A stretch of DNA of 64,000 nt from an uncultured Caulobacteraceae bacterium (GTDB lineage Bacteria > Pseudomonadota > Alphaproteobacteria > Caulobacterales > Caulobacteraceae): NCBI GenBank assembly GCA_903923135.1, contig CAIXWN010000024.1, positions 49,326 to 113,325 on the forward strand, written 5' to 3'. The first letter of the stretch is position 1. Every line of letters begins with the position of its first letter. Below the pieces are notes generated by a model that searched no databases, was not told the DNA's origin, and saw only the letters and a program-made list of their open reading frames with translations. Shown in pieces: positions 24,766 to 33,374 of this stretch. Made by a program: the position numbers and the translations under genes.

Positions 24766-26142
24766 TCAGGTATTCATCGATTGGAAGAAGTCCGCGTTAT
24801 TCTTGGCGTTACGCAACTTGTCCAACAGGAACTCGATGGCGTCTTGTGGACCCATGGGATTCAGGATGCGACGCAAGACGAAAGTCTTCTGGAGCTGGTC
24901 CTTCGGGGTGATCAGCTCCTCCTTTCGGGTGCCGGATTTCAGCACGTCGATAGCCGGGTAGATCCGCTTGTCGGCGACCTTCCGATCCAGGATGATTTCG
25001 GAATTGCCGGTTCCCTTGAACTCCTCGAAGATCACCTCGTCCATGCGGCTGCCGGTGTCGATCAGGGCCGTGGCGATGATGGTCAGCGACCCCCCCTCCT
25101 CGATGTTCCGGGCCGCGCCGAAGAACCGTTTCGGCTTCTGCAGGGCGTTGGCGTCGACACCGCCGGTGAGCACCTTACCGGAGGACGGGACAGTGGTGTT
25201 GTAGGCGCGTCCGAGACGCGTCACCGAGTCCAGCAGGATGACGACGTCGCGCTTGTGTTCCACCAGGCGCTTGGCCTTTTCGATGACCATCTCGGCGACC
25301 TGGACGTGGCGTATCGCCGGTTCGTCGAAGGTCGAGGAGATCACCTCGCCGCGCACGGTGCGCTGCATGTCGGTGACCTCTTCGGGTCGTTCGTCGATCA
25401 GCAGCACAATGAGGTAGGAATTGGGGTGGTTGGCGGCGATCGACTTGGCGATGTTCTGCAGCATGACCGTCTTGCCCACCCGCGGCGGCGCCACGATCAG
25501 GCAGCGCTGGCCCTTGCCCAGCGGCGCGACGATGTCGATCACGCGACCGGAGCGATCCTTCAGGGTCGGATCGTCGATTTCCATGGTCATCCGCTCCTCG
25601 GGATAGAGCGGCGTGAGATTGTCGAAATGCACCTTGTGGCGGACATTGTCCGGGTTCTCGAAATTGACCTGGTCAACCTTCACCAGGGCGAAATAGCGTT
25701 CGCCCTCACGCGGAGCGCGGATGCCGCCGTCGACGGTGTCGCCGGTGCGCAGGCCGAAACGCCGGATCTGCGAGGGGCTGACATAGATGTCGTCGGGGCC
25801 GGGCAGATAGTTGGCCTCCGGGCTTCGCAGGAAGCCGAACCCGTCCTGGACCACCTCGAGGGTGCCGGACCCGAAGATCTCGACCCCCTCCTCGGCCGAG
25901 GCTTTCAGGATGGCGAACATCATGTCCTGCTTGCGCATGGCGTTCGCGTTTTCGATGTCGAACTGCTCGGCGAAGGCCAGCAGTTCGGCAGGCGACTTCT
26001 CCTTCAGCTCCTGCAGTGACATGCGGGTAAGGCCCAGCGCGGTTATGGTCCGCGCCCCGGCGTTGTCCGACGGACCCGCGCCTTCGGCGTCGGCGCCCTC
26101 ATCGGGGCTCTCGGTGGCTTCAATATCCAGAACATCTGACAT
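24766..26142 (-). CDS. rho: Transcription termination factor Rho
   Basis: This 458-residue RNA helicase terminates transcription at rut sites. I start at ATG 26142 ([16 protein letters not shown]); the track start at 26343 would add 67 low-complexity Arg-rich residues. It has a short acidic N-terminal extension, a cold-shock RNA-binding domain ([31 protein letters not shown]), Walker A ([15 protein letters not shown]), Walker B ([16 protein letters not shown]), and a typical C-terminus ([17 protein letters not shown]). The 254-base gap upstream to hemJ has no other gene; in other bacteria rho leaders are autoregulated. Confidence 0.97.
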   Translation of the reverse strand: MSDVLDIEATESPDEGADAEGAGPSDNAGARTITALGLTRMSLQELKEKSPAELLAFAEQFDIENANAMRKQDMMFAILKASAEEGVEIFGSGTLEVVQDGFGFLRSPEANYLPGPDDIYVSPSQIRRFGLRTGDTVDGGIRAPREGERYFALVKVDQVNFENPDNVRHKVHFDNLTPLYPEERMTMEIDDPTLKDRSGRVIDIVAPLGKGQRCLIVAPPRVGKTVMLQNIAKSIAANHPNSYLIVLLIDERPEEVTDMQRTVRGEVISSTFDEPAIRHVQVAEMVIEKAKRLVEHKRDVVILLDSVTRLGRAYNTTVPSSGKVLTGGVDANALQKPKRFFGAARNIEEGGSLTIIATALIDTGSRMDEVIFEEFKGTGNSEIILDRKVADKRIYPAIDVLKSGTRKEELITPKDQLQKTFVLRRILNPMGPQDAIEFLLDKLRNAKNNADFFQSMNT

Positions 26143-26396
26143 GGGGATCAACTCTTGACGTTCGACTCCGACCCGAGGCTCGGACCGGAAAACTGCTCCG
26201 TATGCGCGCGCCAGAGGATGGGCGGCGCGGCGATGGTTATCGGAGGTTTGGCGCACCCGGGCCCGCGGAGGGGCTGGCATGCTTTCACGGACAGGCGATG
26301 AAGGACGCCGATCAGGGCGACGCTTCGCCGCTACCCGAAACACAGCCGCGGTCTGTCGTCAAGGGCGGCGGCGACCCCCGGCTCAGGCTGAAGGCG

Positions 26397-26831
26397 TCAC
26401 ACCCCCCACTTCGTCGTCACCGAAAGGACGATGATGATGGCGGCAATGAAGGGCAGCTCGTTGGTCATCCTCCAGAAGCGTTCACTGTGCACACGCTCGC
26501 CGGCGGCGAACCGGCGGCGCGACCGGGCCAGAAACATATGCCAGAACACCAGGAAGGCGACACCTAGAAGCTTGACCACCATCCACGGTGTCGCAAGAAT
26601 CGCCGTAGTGTCGAAATAGATCAGCGTACCGCCAAGAATAACGACCACGAAGAGCGCCGGGTTCATGATGATCCCGAGCAACTTCTGCTCCATCGTCTTG
26701 AAGGTCTCGTCCATATCCGACCCCACCACCGCGCGCGTGTGGTAGGTGAACAGTCTCGGCATATAGAGAAGGCCGGCCATCCAGGCGATCACCGCGAGGA
26801 TATGCAGGCCCTTGATCACGTTGAACAGCAT
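26397..26831 (-). CDS. hemJ: Protoporphyrinogen IX oxidase HemJ
   Basis: This 144-residue integral membrane protein (start ATG 26831) has four predicted helices. It carries the HemJ signature KGLHILAVIAWMAGLLYMPRLFTYH with its conserved His and Arg, then LLGVAFLVFWHMFLA and WRMTNELPFIAAIIIVLSV. HemJ oxidises protoporphyrinogen IX in bacteria lacking HemG/HemY. It is next to hemH, so the last two steps of haem synthesis are encoded together. The start shares one base with the hemH stop (TGATG). The track start at 26864 adds a non-conserved extension. Confidence 0.92.
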   Translation of the reverse strand: MLFNVIKGLHILAVIAWMAGLLYMPRLFTYHTRAVVGSDMDETFKTMEQKLLGIIMNPALFVVVILGGTLIYFDTTAILATPWMVVKLLGVAFLVFWHMFLARSRRRFAAGERVHSERFWRMTNELPFIAAIIIVLSVTTKWGV

Positions 26832-27874
26832 CACCCGTTTCCCAATTTGCCGGTTCGCCCGCACCGCGCCAGTCCCACCGGACAGGGCTTGCCGTCCGGA
26901 CAGTATCCCTTCCTTCCTAAAGAAGACGCCACCGCCTTGGCCAGTCCGTCGATGAACGTCGCCTCGGTTCCGACGACCGGTGCGCGCAGGTAGGGCGTCG
27001 CGGCGACCTCTGCGGCCAGTTCGGCATAGTCGCGATCCAGTTCGACCAGGGTCTCGATGTGCTCAGACACGAAAGCGATGGGATCGATCAACACCCCGAT
27101 CCCGTCGCGCCCGGCCGCTTCGATGGCCTCGGGTGTCGATGGCCCGATCCATTTCAGAGGCCCGACCCTCGACTGATAGCAGATCCGCCAGTCCCAGCCC
27201 TCGCCAAGGCGGGCGGCCACGGCGGCGCAGGTGGCCTCGATCTGCCATTGATAGGGATCGCCGCTGTTGGCGATCTGCTCCGGGAGGCCGTGGGCGGAAA
27301 ACAGCAGCCGCACTTTCGGTCGGCCAGCGGCCTCCCAGGTGCGCAGGATCTGGCTGACATGGGCCTCCACCAGTCCGTCGTTGTCATACCAGCAGCAGAG
27401 GCCATGGATATTGCCAGGACCCTTGTAGGCCCTCTTCCACGCGTCGAGCGACGAGCCGGTGGTGGTGGTCGAGAACTGCGGGTAGAGTGGCGTCAGGACC
27501 ACATGGTCTGGAGCCCAGGCGGCGACCTCCGCCGCGGCCTCCTCGGTCAGGGGCCGCCAGTAGCGCATGGCGATGAAGATACGGATGTTCAGATGAGGCA
27601 GAGCCAGGCTCAGGGCTGTCTGGAGACTCGCCGACTGCGCCTCGGTTTCCGGCACGATGGGTGAGCCGCCGCCCATCTGGGCGGAGTTGGCGATCGCCGA
27701 CTTCTCCCTCAGCCGGGCGATGAGCGCGGCCAGCGGCCGTCGGACGAGCCAGGGCGCGCCGATGATCGCCGGGTCCGAGAACAGGTTCTCCAGAAACGGA
27801 CGCACCGCCTGTGGTCCGTCCGGTCCGCCGAGATTGAACAGGACGACCGCGAGGCGGGGCCTTGCTTCACTCAT
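26831..27874 (-). CDS. hemH: Ferrochelatase
   Basis: This 347-residue enzyme inserts Fe2+ into protoporphyrin IX. Family landmarks: LAVVLFNLGGPDGPQAVRPFLENLF at the start, the catalytic-His block LLFSAHGLPEQIANSGDPY, and the Glu-bearing IDPIAFVSEHIETLVELD. A short Cys-containing C-terminal tail (CPDGKPCPVGLARC) resembles the [2Fe-2S]-type tails of some ferrochelatases; only the spacing can be seen. Its 5' end borders the putative replication origin, so it is transcribed away from oriC. Confidence 0.95.
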   Translation of the reverse strand: MSEARPRLAVVLFNLGGPDGPQAVRPFLENLFSDPAIIGAPWLVRRPLAALIARLREKSAIANSAQMGGGSPIVPETEAQSASLQTALSLALPHLNIRIFIAMRYWRPLTEEAAAEVAAWAPDHVVLTPLYPQFSTTTTGSSLDAWKRAYKGPGNIHGLCCWYDNDGLVEAHVSQILRTWEAAGRPKVRLLFSAHGLPEQIANSGDPYQWQIEATCAAVAARLGEGWDWRICYQSRVGPLKWIGPSTPEAIEAAGRDGIGVLIDPIAFVSEHIETLVELDRDYAELAAEVAATPYLRAPVVGTEATFIDGLAKAVASSLGRKGYCPDGKPCPVGLARCGRTGKLGNG

Positions 27875-28030
27875 CGGTCAGGCGCTCGGTCCGACACAGT
27901 CGCATGCTTGATCACTGGCCCCCGCAAATTCGCCATCGACGACCCGTCCGGCCTATCGCCTGAAGGATCGCCCCTGAGGCGCCTTAGACAGCGTTCGAGC
28001 CCGCCTCTCAAGACCCCTCTTATGAGACGC

Positions 28031-28052
28031 CTTTCTTCAGTCTTTCTTAAGA
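28031..28052. repeat. Tandem 11-mer in the AT-rich part of oriC
   Basis: CTTTCTTCAGT is followed directly by CTTTCTTAAGA, matching at 9 of 11 positions. It lies in a stretch markedly richer in A/T than its surroundings. Such tandem short repeats are typical of DNA-unwinding elements. The second copy also contains a TTAA half-site for CtrA. Confidence 0.5.
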
Positions 28053-28293
28053 GATTTAGGTTTTTGGTAGTTTGAATAGGACCCCTGATGATGGGGATGG
28101 TCGCTGACGCAGCCGGCTGTCCCCTCGAGATCCCCCGACACGTCTGTTCGAAAGCGCACCGGAACTCATCTCGCCGAAGGCCGTGCATAAGATACAAAGC
28201 TCTGATTTTGCAAAGAAATGTGCGCGACGATTTGGGGACAGACCTGTGAACGCCCTGGGGGGCGCCCCGCCATGCGGCCATGGCTTGCTGTGG

Positions 28294-28351
28294 CTGTCCA
28301 CAGCCGGAAGCTTTGGGGAAAACCCCTGCCGTTGCGGCCCGCTTATCCCCC
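28294..28351. promoter_or_regulatory. Cluster of DnaA-box-like 9-mers in oriC
   Basis: Matches to TTATCCACA: CTGTCCACA at 28294-28302 (7/9, inside GCTGTGGCTGTCCACAGC), TTTTCCCCA on the minus strand at 28314-28322 (7/9), and TTATCCCCC at 28343-28351 (7/9). Two weaker ones lie outside: 28182-28190 minus (TTATGCACG, 7/9) and 28437-28445 (CACTCCACA, 6/9, adjacent to the CtrA box). None is a perfect consensus box, as is also usual for the weak boxes of Caulobacter. Confidence 0.55.
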
Positions 28352-28417
28352 GCCGGACAGCGCGGCGTCATTGCGAGGAATTCTGGCCCCCGTGCTTCCA
28401 CGCTAGGCGGGGATTGA

Positions 28418-28432
28418 TTAAGCAACCGTTAA
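28418..28432. promoter_or_regulatory. CtrA-binding box in oriC
   Basis: A perfect TTAA-N7-TTAA (TTAA GCAACCG TTAA). Phosphorylated CtrA binding such boxes represses replication initiation in Caulobacter. A TCCACA-containing 9-mer follows 4 bases later, so DnaA and CtrA could compete here. It also sits 53 bases upstream of the DUF299 gene start, where it could affect transcription. Confidence 0.82.
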
Positions 28433-28484
28433 CCGACACTCCACAGGCTGCGTCACGCACTGCGATCGAGGGTAAGCGCCAGAC

Positions 28485-29333
28485 ATGACCTCGCCCCAGC
28501 GGCTCGCCACCTATTTTCACGTCCATCTGGTGTCGGATTCTACCGGCGAGACACTCAACGCTATGGCTCGCGCCGCCTGCGCCCGCTTCAACAATGTGCT
28601 CGAGATCGAACATATCTACGCCCTTGTGCGCTCGCCGGCCCAGCTCGAGCGGGCCCTGGTGGAGATCGCCAACGCGCCGGGCGTCGTGCTGCACACCATC
28701 GTCGATGAGACCCTGCGCAGCGCCTTGGAGGAAGGCTGCCAGAAGCTGGAAATGCCGTGTTTCGGGGCGCTCGATCCGCTGGTCTCCGCTCTGTCCTGGT
28801 ATCTGGGCGCGCCCCTGTCGACCCAGGTGGGCGCGCAGTACGCTCTCGACAGCGACTATTTCAACCGCATGGACGCTCTCTCCTACGCGCTGGGGCATGA
28901 CGACGGTCAGGGTGGCCAGGACCTCAAGCTCGCCGACGTGGTTCTGGTGGGCGTTTCGCGTACGTCAAAGACCCCGACCTGCATCTATCTGGCGCACAGG
29001 GGGGTCAAAGCCGCCAACATCCCCCTTGTGCCCTCCTCGGGCGTCCCGGCCCGCCTCCTGGATCTGAAAGGCGTGCCGGTGGTCGGTCTCACCCTTTCCC
29101 CGGATCGCCTGGTGCAGATCCGTCGCAACCGCCTGCGCAGCCTCAGCGAGAGCCGGGAAAGCGCCTATGTCGACAACGAGGCCGTCCGCGCCGAGGTTGT
29201 CGCCGCCCGGCGGCTGTTCGAGCGCCAGGGCTGGCCGGTGATCGACGTCACACGCCGGTCGGTGGAGGAAACCGCCGCGGCGGTGATCAACATCCTCTCG
29301 CGCGGCGCCGCACAGGTCGAGGTTCTGGGTTGA
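28485..29333 (+). CDS. PEP synthase / pyruvate phosphate dikinase regulatory protein (DUF299)
   Basis: This 282-residue bifunctional serine/threonine kinase-phosphorylase family protein controls pyruvate,phosphate dikinase or PEP synthetase by ADP-dependent phosphorylation. Motifs: N-terminal FHVHLVSDSTGETLNAMARAA, and the P-loop-like GVSRTSKTPTCIYLA followed by NIPLVPSSGVPARL. It starts the operon running away from oriC. Its stop overlaps the maf start by 3 bases. It is the first gene after the origin, as in Caulobacter. Confidence 0.93.
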   Translation: MTSPQRLATYFHVHLVSDSTGETLNAMARAACARFNNVLEIEHIYALVRSPAQLERALVEIANAPGVVLHTIVDETLRSALEEGCQKLEMPCFGALDPLVSALSWYLGAPLSTQVGAQYALDSDYFNRMDALSYALGHDDGQGGQDLKLADVVLVGVSRTSKTPTCIYLAHRGVKAANIPLVPSSGVPARLLDLKGVPVVGLTLSPDRLVQIRRNRLRSLSESRESAYVDNEAVRAEVVAARRLFERQGWPVIDVTRRSVEETAAAVINILSRGAAQVEVLG

Positions 29334-29923
29334 CCCAGATCCTCCTGGCTTCCGCCAGCCCATCGCGTGCGGCTCTGCTCCGCTCGGCCGGCGTGCCCTT
29401 CCTGGTCCGGCCGTCCGATGTCGACGAGGAACCGGTCAAGACCCGTCTGCGCGGCGAGGCGGCCGATCCTGCCCGAATTGCCCGGACGCTGGCTGACATC
29501 AAGGCCCAGTCGGTGTCGGCCGAACACCCGGGGCTGGTGATCGGCGCAGACCAGACCCTCGACCTGGACGGTGTCGCCGGCGACAAGACGGGCTCTCTGG
29601 ACGAGACCCGGCGGGTTCTGCAGGCCCTGCGCGGCCGAACCCACCTCCTTTGCTCGGCCGTGACCGTGGCGAGGGATGGCGTTATCCTCTGGCGCCACCT
29701 CAGCGCCCCGCGTCTGACCATGCGCGCATTCTCCGACGCGTTCCTCGACGACTATCTGGCCGAATGGGGCGACGCGGTCGCAGGCAGTGTCGGCGCCTAT
29801 CACTATGAGGCCGCCGGGGCCCAGCTCTTCGAATGCGTCGAGGGCGACTACTTCGCCGTCCTCGGCCTGCCGCTGCTTGAGCTTCTCGACTTTCTGCGCA
29901 CCGCCGGAGCTCTGCCCACATGA
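29330..29923 (+). CDS. maf: Maf-family nucleoside triphosphate pyrophosphatase
   Basis: This 197-residue Maf/HAM1-superfamily protein hydrolyses non-canonical or modified NTPs. It has the N-terminal [21 protein letters not shown] signature, [12 protein letters not shown], and C-terminal [22 protein letters not shown]. The start is TTG 29330, overlapping the DUF299 stop; no better ATG is available. The stop overlaps aroE (ATGA). In this group the protein may act as a 7-methyl-GTP or dTTP/UTP pyrophosphatase; I cannot tell which. Confidence 0.9.
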   Translation: MTQILLASASPSRAALLRSAGVPFLVRPSDVDEEPVKTRLRGEAADPARIARTLADIKAQSVSAEHPGLVIGADQTLDLDGVAGDKTGSLDETRRVLQALRGRTHLLCSAVTVARDGVILWRHLSAPRLTMRAFSDAFLDDYLAEWGDAVAGSVGAYHYEAAGAQLFECVEGDYFAVLGLPLLELLDFLRTAGALPT

Positions 29924-30777
29924 CCCGGCCGATCTCGGGCGCCACCCTCGTCGCTGGCGTCGCCGGATTTCCAGTCCGCCATTCGCTCAGTCCGGCGATT
30001 CACAACGCCTGGCTCTCCGCGGAGGGCCTCGACGGCGTCTATGTGGCCTTCGCCCCTCCGGCAGAAGGCTTCGCCGCCTTCGCGCTGGGCCTGCGCGGCG
30101 GGGCCGTCCGCGGCCTCAACGTTACCGCCCCGTTCAAGGAGACGGCCCTGGCTCTCGCCGACCGGGCTTCGGACCGGGCCCGGCGGGCGGGCTCGGCGAA
30201 CCTGCTGATCTTTGGGGCCGATGGCGTCGTCGCCGCCGACAACACCGACGGAGAAGGCCTGCTGTACGCCTTCCACCGTCAGGTCGAAGGCTTCGACGCC
30301 GCCGCTGGACCGGTTGTCGTTCTTGGCGCCGGCGGCGCGGCCCGGGGCGCAGTCGCCGCCTTTCTCGACGCCGGCGCCCCGCGGGTCGAGATCGTCAACC
30401 GCGATCCGGCCCGGGCGGAGGCGTTGGCGGCGCTGTTCGGCGCTCGCGCCCGCAGCTGGGTCACATCGAACGCCGCACAGGCCTGCGCCGGCGCGGCTGT
30501 CCTTATCAACGCCACGCCCCAGGGCCTGGGAGGCGCTCCGCCGCCCGCCGCGCCGCTCGCCGCCCTGCCGGACCACTGCGTGGTGATGGACATGGTCTAT
30601 CGGCCCCCGCGTACGCGTCTGCTCGAGGCCGCCGTCGCCCGCGGCCTGCGAACCGTCGACGGCTTGGACATGCTGATCGGTCAGGCGTCGCCCAGTTTCG
30701 AAGCGTTCTTCGGCCGCCGGCCGCCGCCGATCGATGCACGGGCCGTGGCCCTCAGCGCGATGGAGAACGACGGATGA
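29920..30777 (+). CDS. aroE: Shikimate dehydrogenase
   Basis: This 285-residue NADPH enzyme reduces 3-dehydroshikimate in aromatic amino acid synthesis. Substrate-site motifs are [15 protein letters not shown] and [10 protein letters not shown] (catalytic Lys); [12 protein letters not shown] follows; the NADP-binding loop is [16 protein letters not shown]. Overlaps of 4 bases on both sides (maf, coaE) show tight operon packing. Standard length. Confidence 0.94.
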   Translation: MTRPISGATLVAGVAGFPVRHSLSPAIHNAWLSAEGLDGVYVAFAPPAEGFAAFALGLRGGAVRGLNVTAPFKETALALADRASDRARRAGSANLLIFGADGVVAADNTDGEGLLYAFHRQVEGFDAAAGPVVVLGAGGAARGAVAAFLDAGAPRVEIVNRDPARAEALAALFGARARSWVTSNAAQACAGAAVLINATPQGLGGAPPPAAPLAALPDHCVVMDMVYRPPRTRLLEAAVARGLRTVDGLDMLIGQASPSFEAFFGRRPPPIDARAVALSAMENDG

Positions 30778-31379
30778 TCACCCTGGGGCTCACCGGCTCG
30801 ATCGGCATGGGCAAGTCGACAACCGCGGCGATGTTCGCCGAGGCCGGTGCGCCGGTCTATGACGCCGACGCCGAGGTGCGGCGGCTCTACGCGCCGGGCG
30901 GAGCGGCGGTCGCGGCGGTCGGGGCCGCCTTCCCGGGCGTGGTGGTTGACGGCGGCGTTGACCGCGCCCGGCTCGCCGAGGCCGTTCTGGGCGACCCCGC
31001 AGCCCTGGCCAGGCTCAACGGCCTGGTGTGGCCGCTCATGGGCGCCGCGCGGGCGGCCTTCTTCCGCGACGCCGAGGCCCAGGGCGCGACCCTGGTTGTT
31101 CTCGACATCCCCCTGCTGCTGGAAACCGGCGGCGAAAAGAGCGTCGATGTGGTGGTGGTGGTGTCCGCTCCTGCCGACATGCAGAGACAGCGCGTTCTGG
31201 ACCGTCCGGGGATGAACGAGGCCAAGTTCGCGGCCATTCTCGCCGCCCAGCTGCCGGACGCCGAAAAGCGCGCGCGCGCGGATTTCGTGGTCGACACCAG
31301 CCACGGCCTGGAAAGCGCCCGCCGGCAGGTTCACGACATCCTGGCGATCTTGCGCGACCGGGCGAAGCAGTCGAAGTGA
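30774..31379 (+). CDS. coaE: Dephospho-CoA kinase
   Basis: This 201-residue P-loop kinase catalyses the final step of coenzyme A synthesis. Walker A is [17 protein letters not shown], followed by [17 protein letters not shown] and [23 protein letters not shown] with the conserved DIPLL block. The start overlaps the aroE stop (ATGA). dnaQ follows 6 bases later. Confidence 0.95.
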   Translation: MITLGLTGSIGMGKSTTAAMFAEAGAPVYDADAEVRRLYAPGGAAVAAVGAAFPGVVVDGGVDRARLAEAVLGDPAALARLNGLVWPLMGAARAAFFRDAEAQGATLVVLDIPLLLETGGEKSVDVVVVVSAPADMQRQRVLDRPGMNEAKFAAILAAQLPDAEKRARADFVVDTSHGLESARRQVHDILAILRDRAKQSK

Positions 31380-31385
31380 CGGCGG

Positions 31386-32093
31386 ATGGCGCGCGAGATT
31401 GTTCTTGATACGGAGACCACCGGTCTGGACCCGCGGCAGGGCCACAGGGTCATCGAGATCGCCTGCGTCGAGCTGCGCGACTACCTGCCTACCGGCCGCC
31501 ATTTCCACTGCTATATCAATCCCGAACGGGACATCGACCCGGACGCTGAGCGGGTTCACGGTCTCTCGCGCGCCTTCCTGGCCGACAAGCCGGTCTTCGC
31601 CCACGCCGACGTCTGCGAAGCCTTTCTCGAATTCATCGGCGATGCGCCGCTTATCGCCCACAACGCCGGATTCGACCGCGGCTTTCTCAACGCCGAGCTC
31701 GACCTCGCCGGACGGGCGCCGCTCCCCGAACCGCGTTGGATCGACAGCCTGGCCATGGCCCAGCAGCGGTTTCCCGGGGCCTACAATTCGCTCGACGCCC
31801 TGTGCAAGCGCTTCAAGATCTCCCTGGCCGACCGCGAGAAACACGGGGCGCTGATCGACACCCAACTGCTCGCCGGCGTCTATCTGGAGCTGCGCGGCGG
31901 CCGCGAGGCGACCCTCGATCTCAGCCAGACAACGACGGGATCGGAGACGCGGATGGTGCGGCAGGTCGCCCATGGGCCACGTCCGCGCCCTTTGGCGCCG
32001 CGCCTGACGGAGCCGGAGCGGTTGGCCCACGAGGCCTTCATCGCCAGCGAGATCAAGTCGGGTGCGCTCTGGCTCACCCTGGGCGGCGGCTGA
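31386..32093 (+). CDS. dnaQ: DNA polymerase III epsilon subunit (proofreading exonuclease)
   Basis: This 235-residue DEDDh 3'-5' exonuclease is the proofreader of the replicative polymerase. ExoI is EIVLDTETTGLDPRQGHRVIEIACVEL, ExoII is LIAHNAGFDRGFLNAEL, and ExoIII is KHGALIDTQLLAGVYLEL with the catalytic His and Asp. A C-terminal tail after residue 180 should bind the alpha subunit. Its position as the last gene of the operon next to oriC is conserved in Caulobacter. Confidence 0.95.
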   Translation: MAREIVLDTETTGLDPRQGHRVIEIACVELRDYLPTGRHFHCYINPERDIDPDAERVHGLSRAFLADKPVFAHADVCEAFLEFIGDAPLIAHNAGFDRGFLNAELDLAGRAPLPEPRWIDSLAMAQQRFPGAYNSLDALCKRFKISLADREKHGALIDTQLLAGVYLELRGGREATLDLSQTTTGSETRMVRQVAHGPRPRPLAPRLTEPERLAHEAFIASEIKSGALWLTLGGG

Positions 32094-32114
32094 GCCCGGG
32101 GGCCTTCCGCAGGA

Positions 32115-32612
32115 TCATGCGTTGCCGGCCTGCGCCGCCTCGGCCTGGGCCTTGCGGGCCAGATAGATGGCCGCGAAGTCCATCGGCTCGAGCATCAGCG
32201 GCGGGAAACCGCCTTCCGCCGACAGGTCAGCGATAAGCCGGCGGGCGAAGGGGAACAGATAGCGCGGGCATTCGATCATCAGAACCTGCTCGAGGTCCTC
32301 GGGGTCGACGCCGACGATCTGGAAGAGGCCGGCGTAGACCAGTTCCAGCTGGAACACCGCCTCGCCATCCCGACGGGCCGCGGCGGTGAGCTTGAGTTCA
32401 ACCTCGAACACTCCGCCTTCGCGGCCGCTGGCGTTCAGTTCGACGGCCAGGTCGATCTGCGGCGAGTTGGCGCCGCCCCGAAGCGATTCCGGGGCCCGCG
32501 GATTCTCGAACGACAGGTCGCGGACGTACTGCGCCAGGATCCGGATCGCGGGCTGGGCGGCGGCCGCCTGGGCGTCGGCGTCAGCGGGCGGCGGGGCGTA
32601 GGTGTCGGTCAT
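32115..32612 (-). CDS. secB: Protein-export chaperone SecB
   Basis: This 165-residue cytosolic chaperone keeps preproteins unfolded and hands them to SecA. I start at ATG 32612 ([15 protein letters not shown]), since the extra residues of the track ORF are not family-like. Family blocks are [55 protein letters not shown] and [28 protein letters not shown]. It is convergent with dnaQ (21-base gap) and divergent from the Tim44-like gene. Confidence 0.96.
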   Translation of the reverse strand: MTDTYAPPPADADAQAAAAQPAIRILAQYVRDLSFENPRAPESLRGGANSPQIDLAVELNASGREGGVFEVELKLTAAARRDGEAVFQLELVYAGLFQIVGVDPEDLEQVLMIECPRYLFPFARRLIADLSAEGGFPPLMLEPMDFAAIYLARKAQAEAAQAGNA

Positions 32613-32756
32613 TCTGGGATCGTCCGTGGTTGGCCCTGCCCGGGCGGGCGGCAAGGAGCCGGCTGGCTATCATGAGCCCCGCTGCGTCGCAACGTCAGCC
32701 TGCTGACGCGCCCGCTGCTTTACCCTATATAGCGGGTTCACCCATTCGAAAGGCGT

Positions 32757-33374
32757 GTGCCTCCCTTGCGGATCCTCGAACTCATCATCCTCGCCGCCCT
32801 GGCGGCGGTGGTCCTGTTTCAGCTCTACGCCGTCCTGGGTCGCCGGGTCGGGCGTGGCGCCGACGAGACACCCCGGGCGATCGCCCCGCCACTGGAAACC
32901 CCCCGGCTGACGCCTCCGCTCGCCGAACCGACCGCGAATGTGTCGGGTCTGGCGGCGTTGCGCGCCCGCGATCCCAGCTTCGATGTCACCGCCTTCCTGC
33001 AGGGGGCCCGGCAGGCTTATCAGATGATCGTCACCGCCTTCGCCACCGGCGACCGCGCCGTCTTGAAGCCCCTGCTGGCCGAGGACGTCATGACCGGCTT
33101 CGACGCCGCCATCCGCCAGCGCGAGGCGGAGGGCCGTAGCGAAAGCGTCGATTTCCTGCAGACCCCGCGCGCCGATTTCGAAGGTGTCAGTCTGGTAGGT
33201 GATCTGGCGAAGGCCTCGGTGCGCTTCCTGGCGGAATTCCGCAGCCGCTCCAAGGGGCCCGAGGGCGAGGCGGTCGACGATCGCCGCACCGCCGAGATCT
33301 GGACGTTCCAGCGCAATCTCAAGAGCCGCGACCCCAACTGGACCCTCGTGCACGTGGACGCCGCGGAGGCTTGA
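32757..33374 (+). CDS. Tim44/TimA-family membrane-anchored protein
   Basis: This 205-residue protein has one N-terminal transmembrane helix (ILELIILAALAAVVLFQLYAVLG), a Pro-rich linker, and a C-terminal Tim44-like domain (DPSFDVTAFLQGARQAYQMIVTAFATGDRAVLKPLLAEDV). Alphaproteobacterial homologues of mitochondrial Tim44 of this type (TimA) lie beside secB. Participation in membrane protein biogenesis is inferred from that context. The start is GTG 32757, with TTG at 32766 as an alternative. The stop overlaps the mltA start by one base. Confidence 0.85.
   Translation: MPPLRILELIILAALAAVVLFQLYAVLGRRVGRGADETPRAIAPPLETPRLTPPLAEPTANVSGLAALRARDPSFDVTAFLQGARQAYQMIVTAFATGDRAVLKPLLAEDVMTGFDAAIRQREAEGRSESVDFLQTPRADFEGVSLVGDLAKASVRFLAEFRSRSKGPEGEAVDDRRTAEIWTFQRNLKSRDPNWTLVHVDAAEA

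Larger units (their letters stand above)
27875..28484. other. Putative chromosomal replication origin (oriC)
   Basis: This 610-base region between divergent hemH and the DUF299 gene carries no supportable ORF. In Caulobacter the origin lies at the same junction, between the hem genes and the DUF299-maf-aroE-coaE-dnaQ run. The region contains a perfect CtrA box (28418-28432), several DnaA-box-like 9-mers (28294-28351, 28437-28445 and 28182-28190 on the minus strand), and two A/T-richer stretches (28031-28080 and 28186-28226), the first with a tandem 11-mer. ParAB and two parS sites are within 15 kb. The ORFs 27871..28425 and 28183..28488 on the track look like non-coding shadows. Origin function is inferred from synteny and motifs. 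Confidence 0.82.

Noticed and set aside
24766-26343. Longer Rho start (525 residues)
   Set aside because: The extra 67 residues are Arg/Pro-rich, unlike Rho; ATG 26142 gives the normal size.
28161-28185. GGAAC-N16-CGTG, an EcfG-like sequence inside the origin
   Set aside because: The -10 element is CGTG rather than CGTT, and no gene lies suitably downstream on that strand until 28485; treated as chance.
27871-28425. 184-codon ORF in the putative origin region
   Set aside because: No RBS, no family resemblance, and it covers DnaA-like boxes; the region is better explained as oriC.
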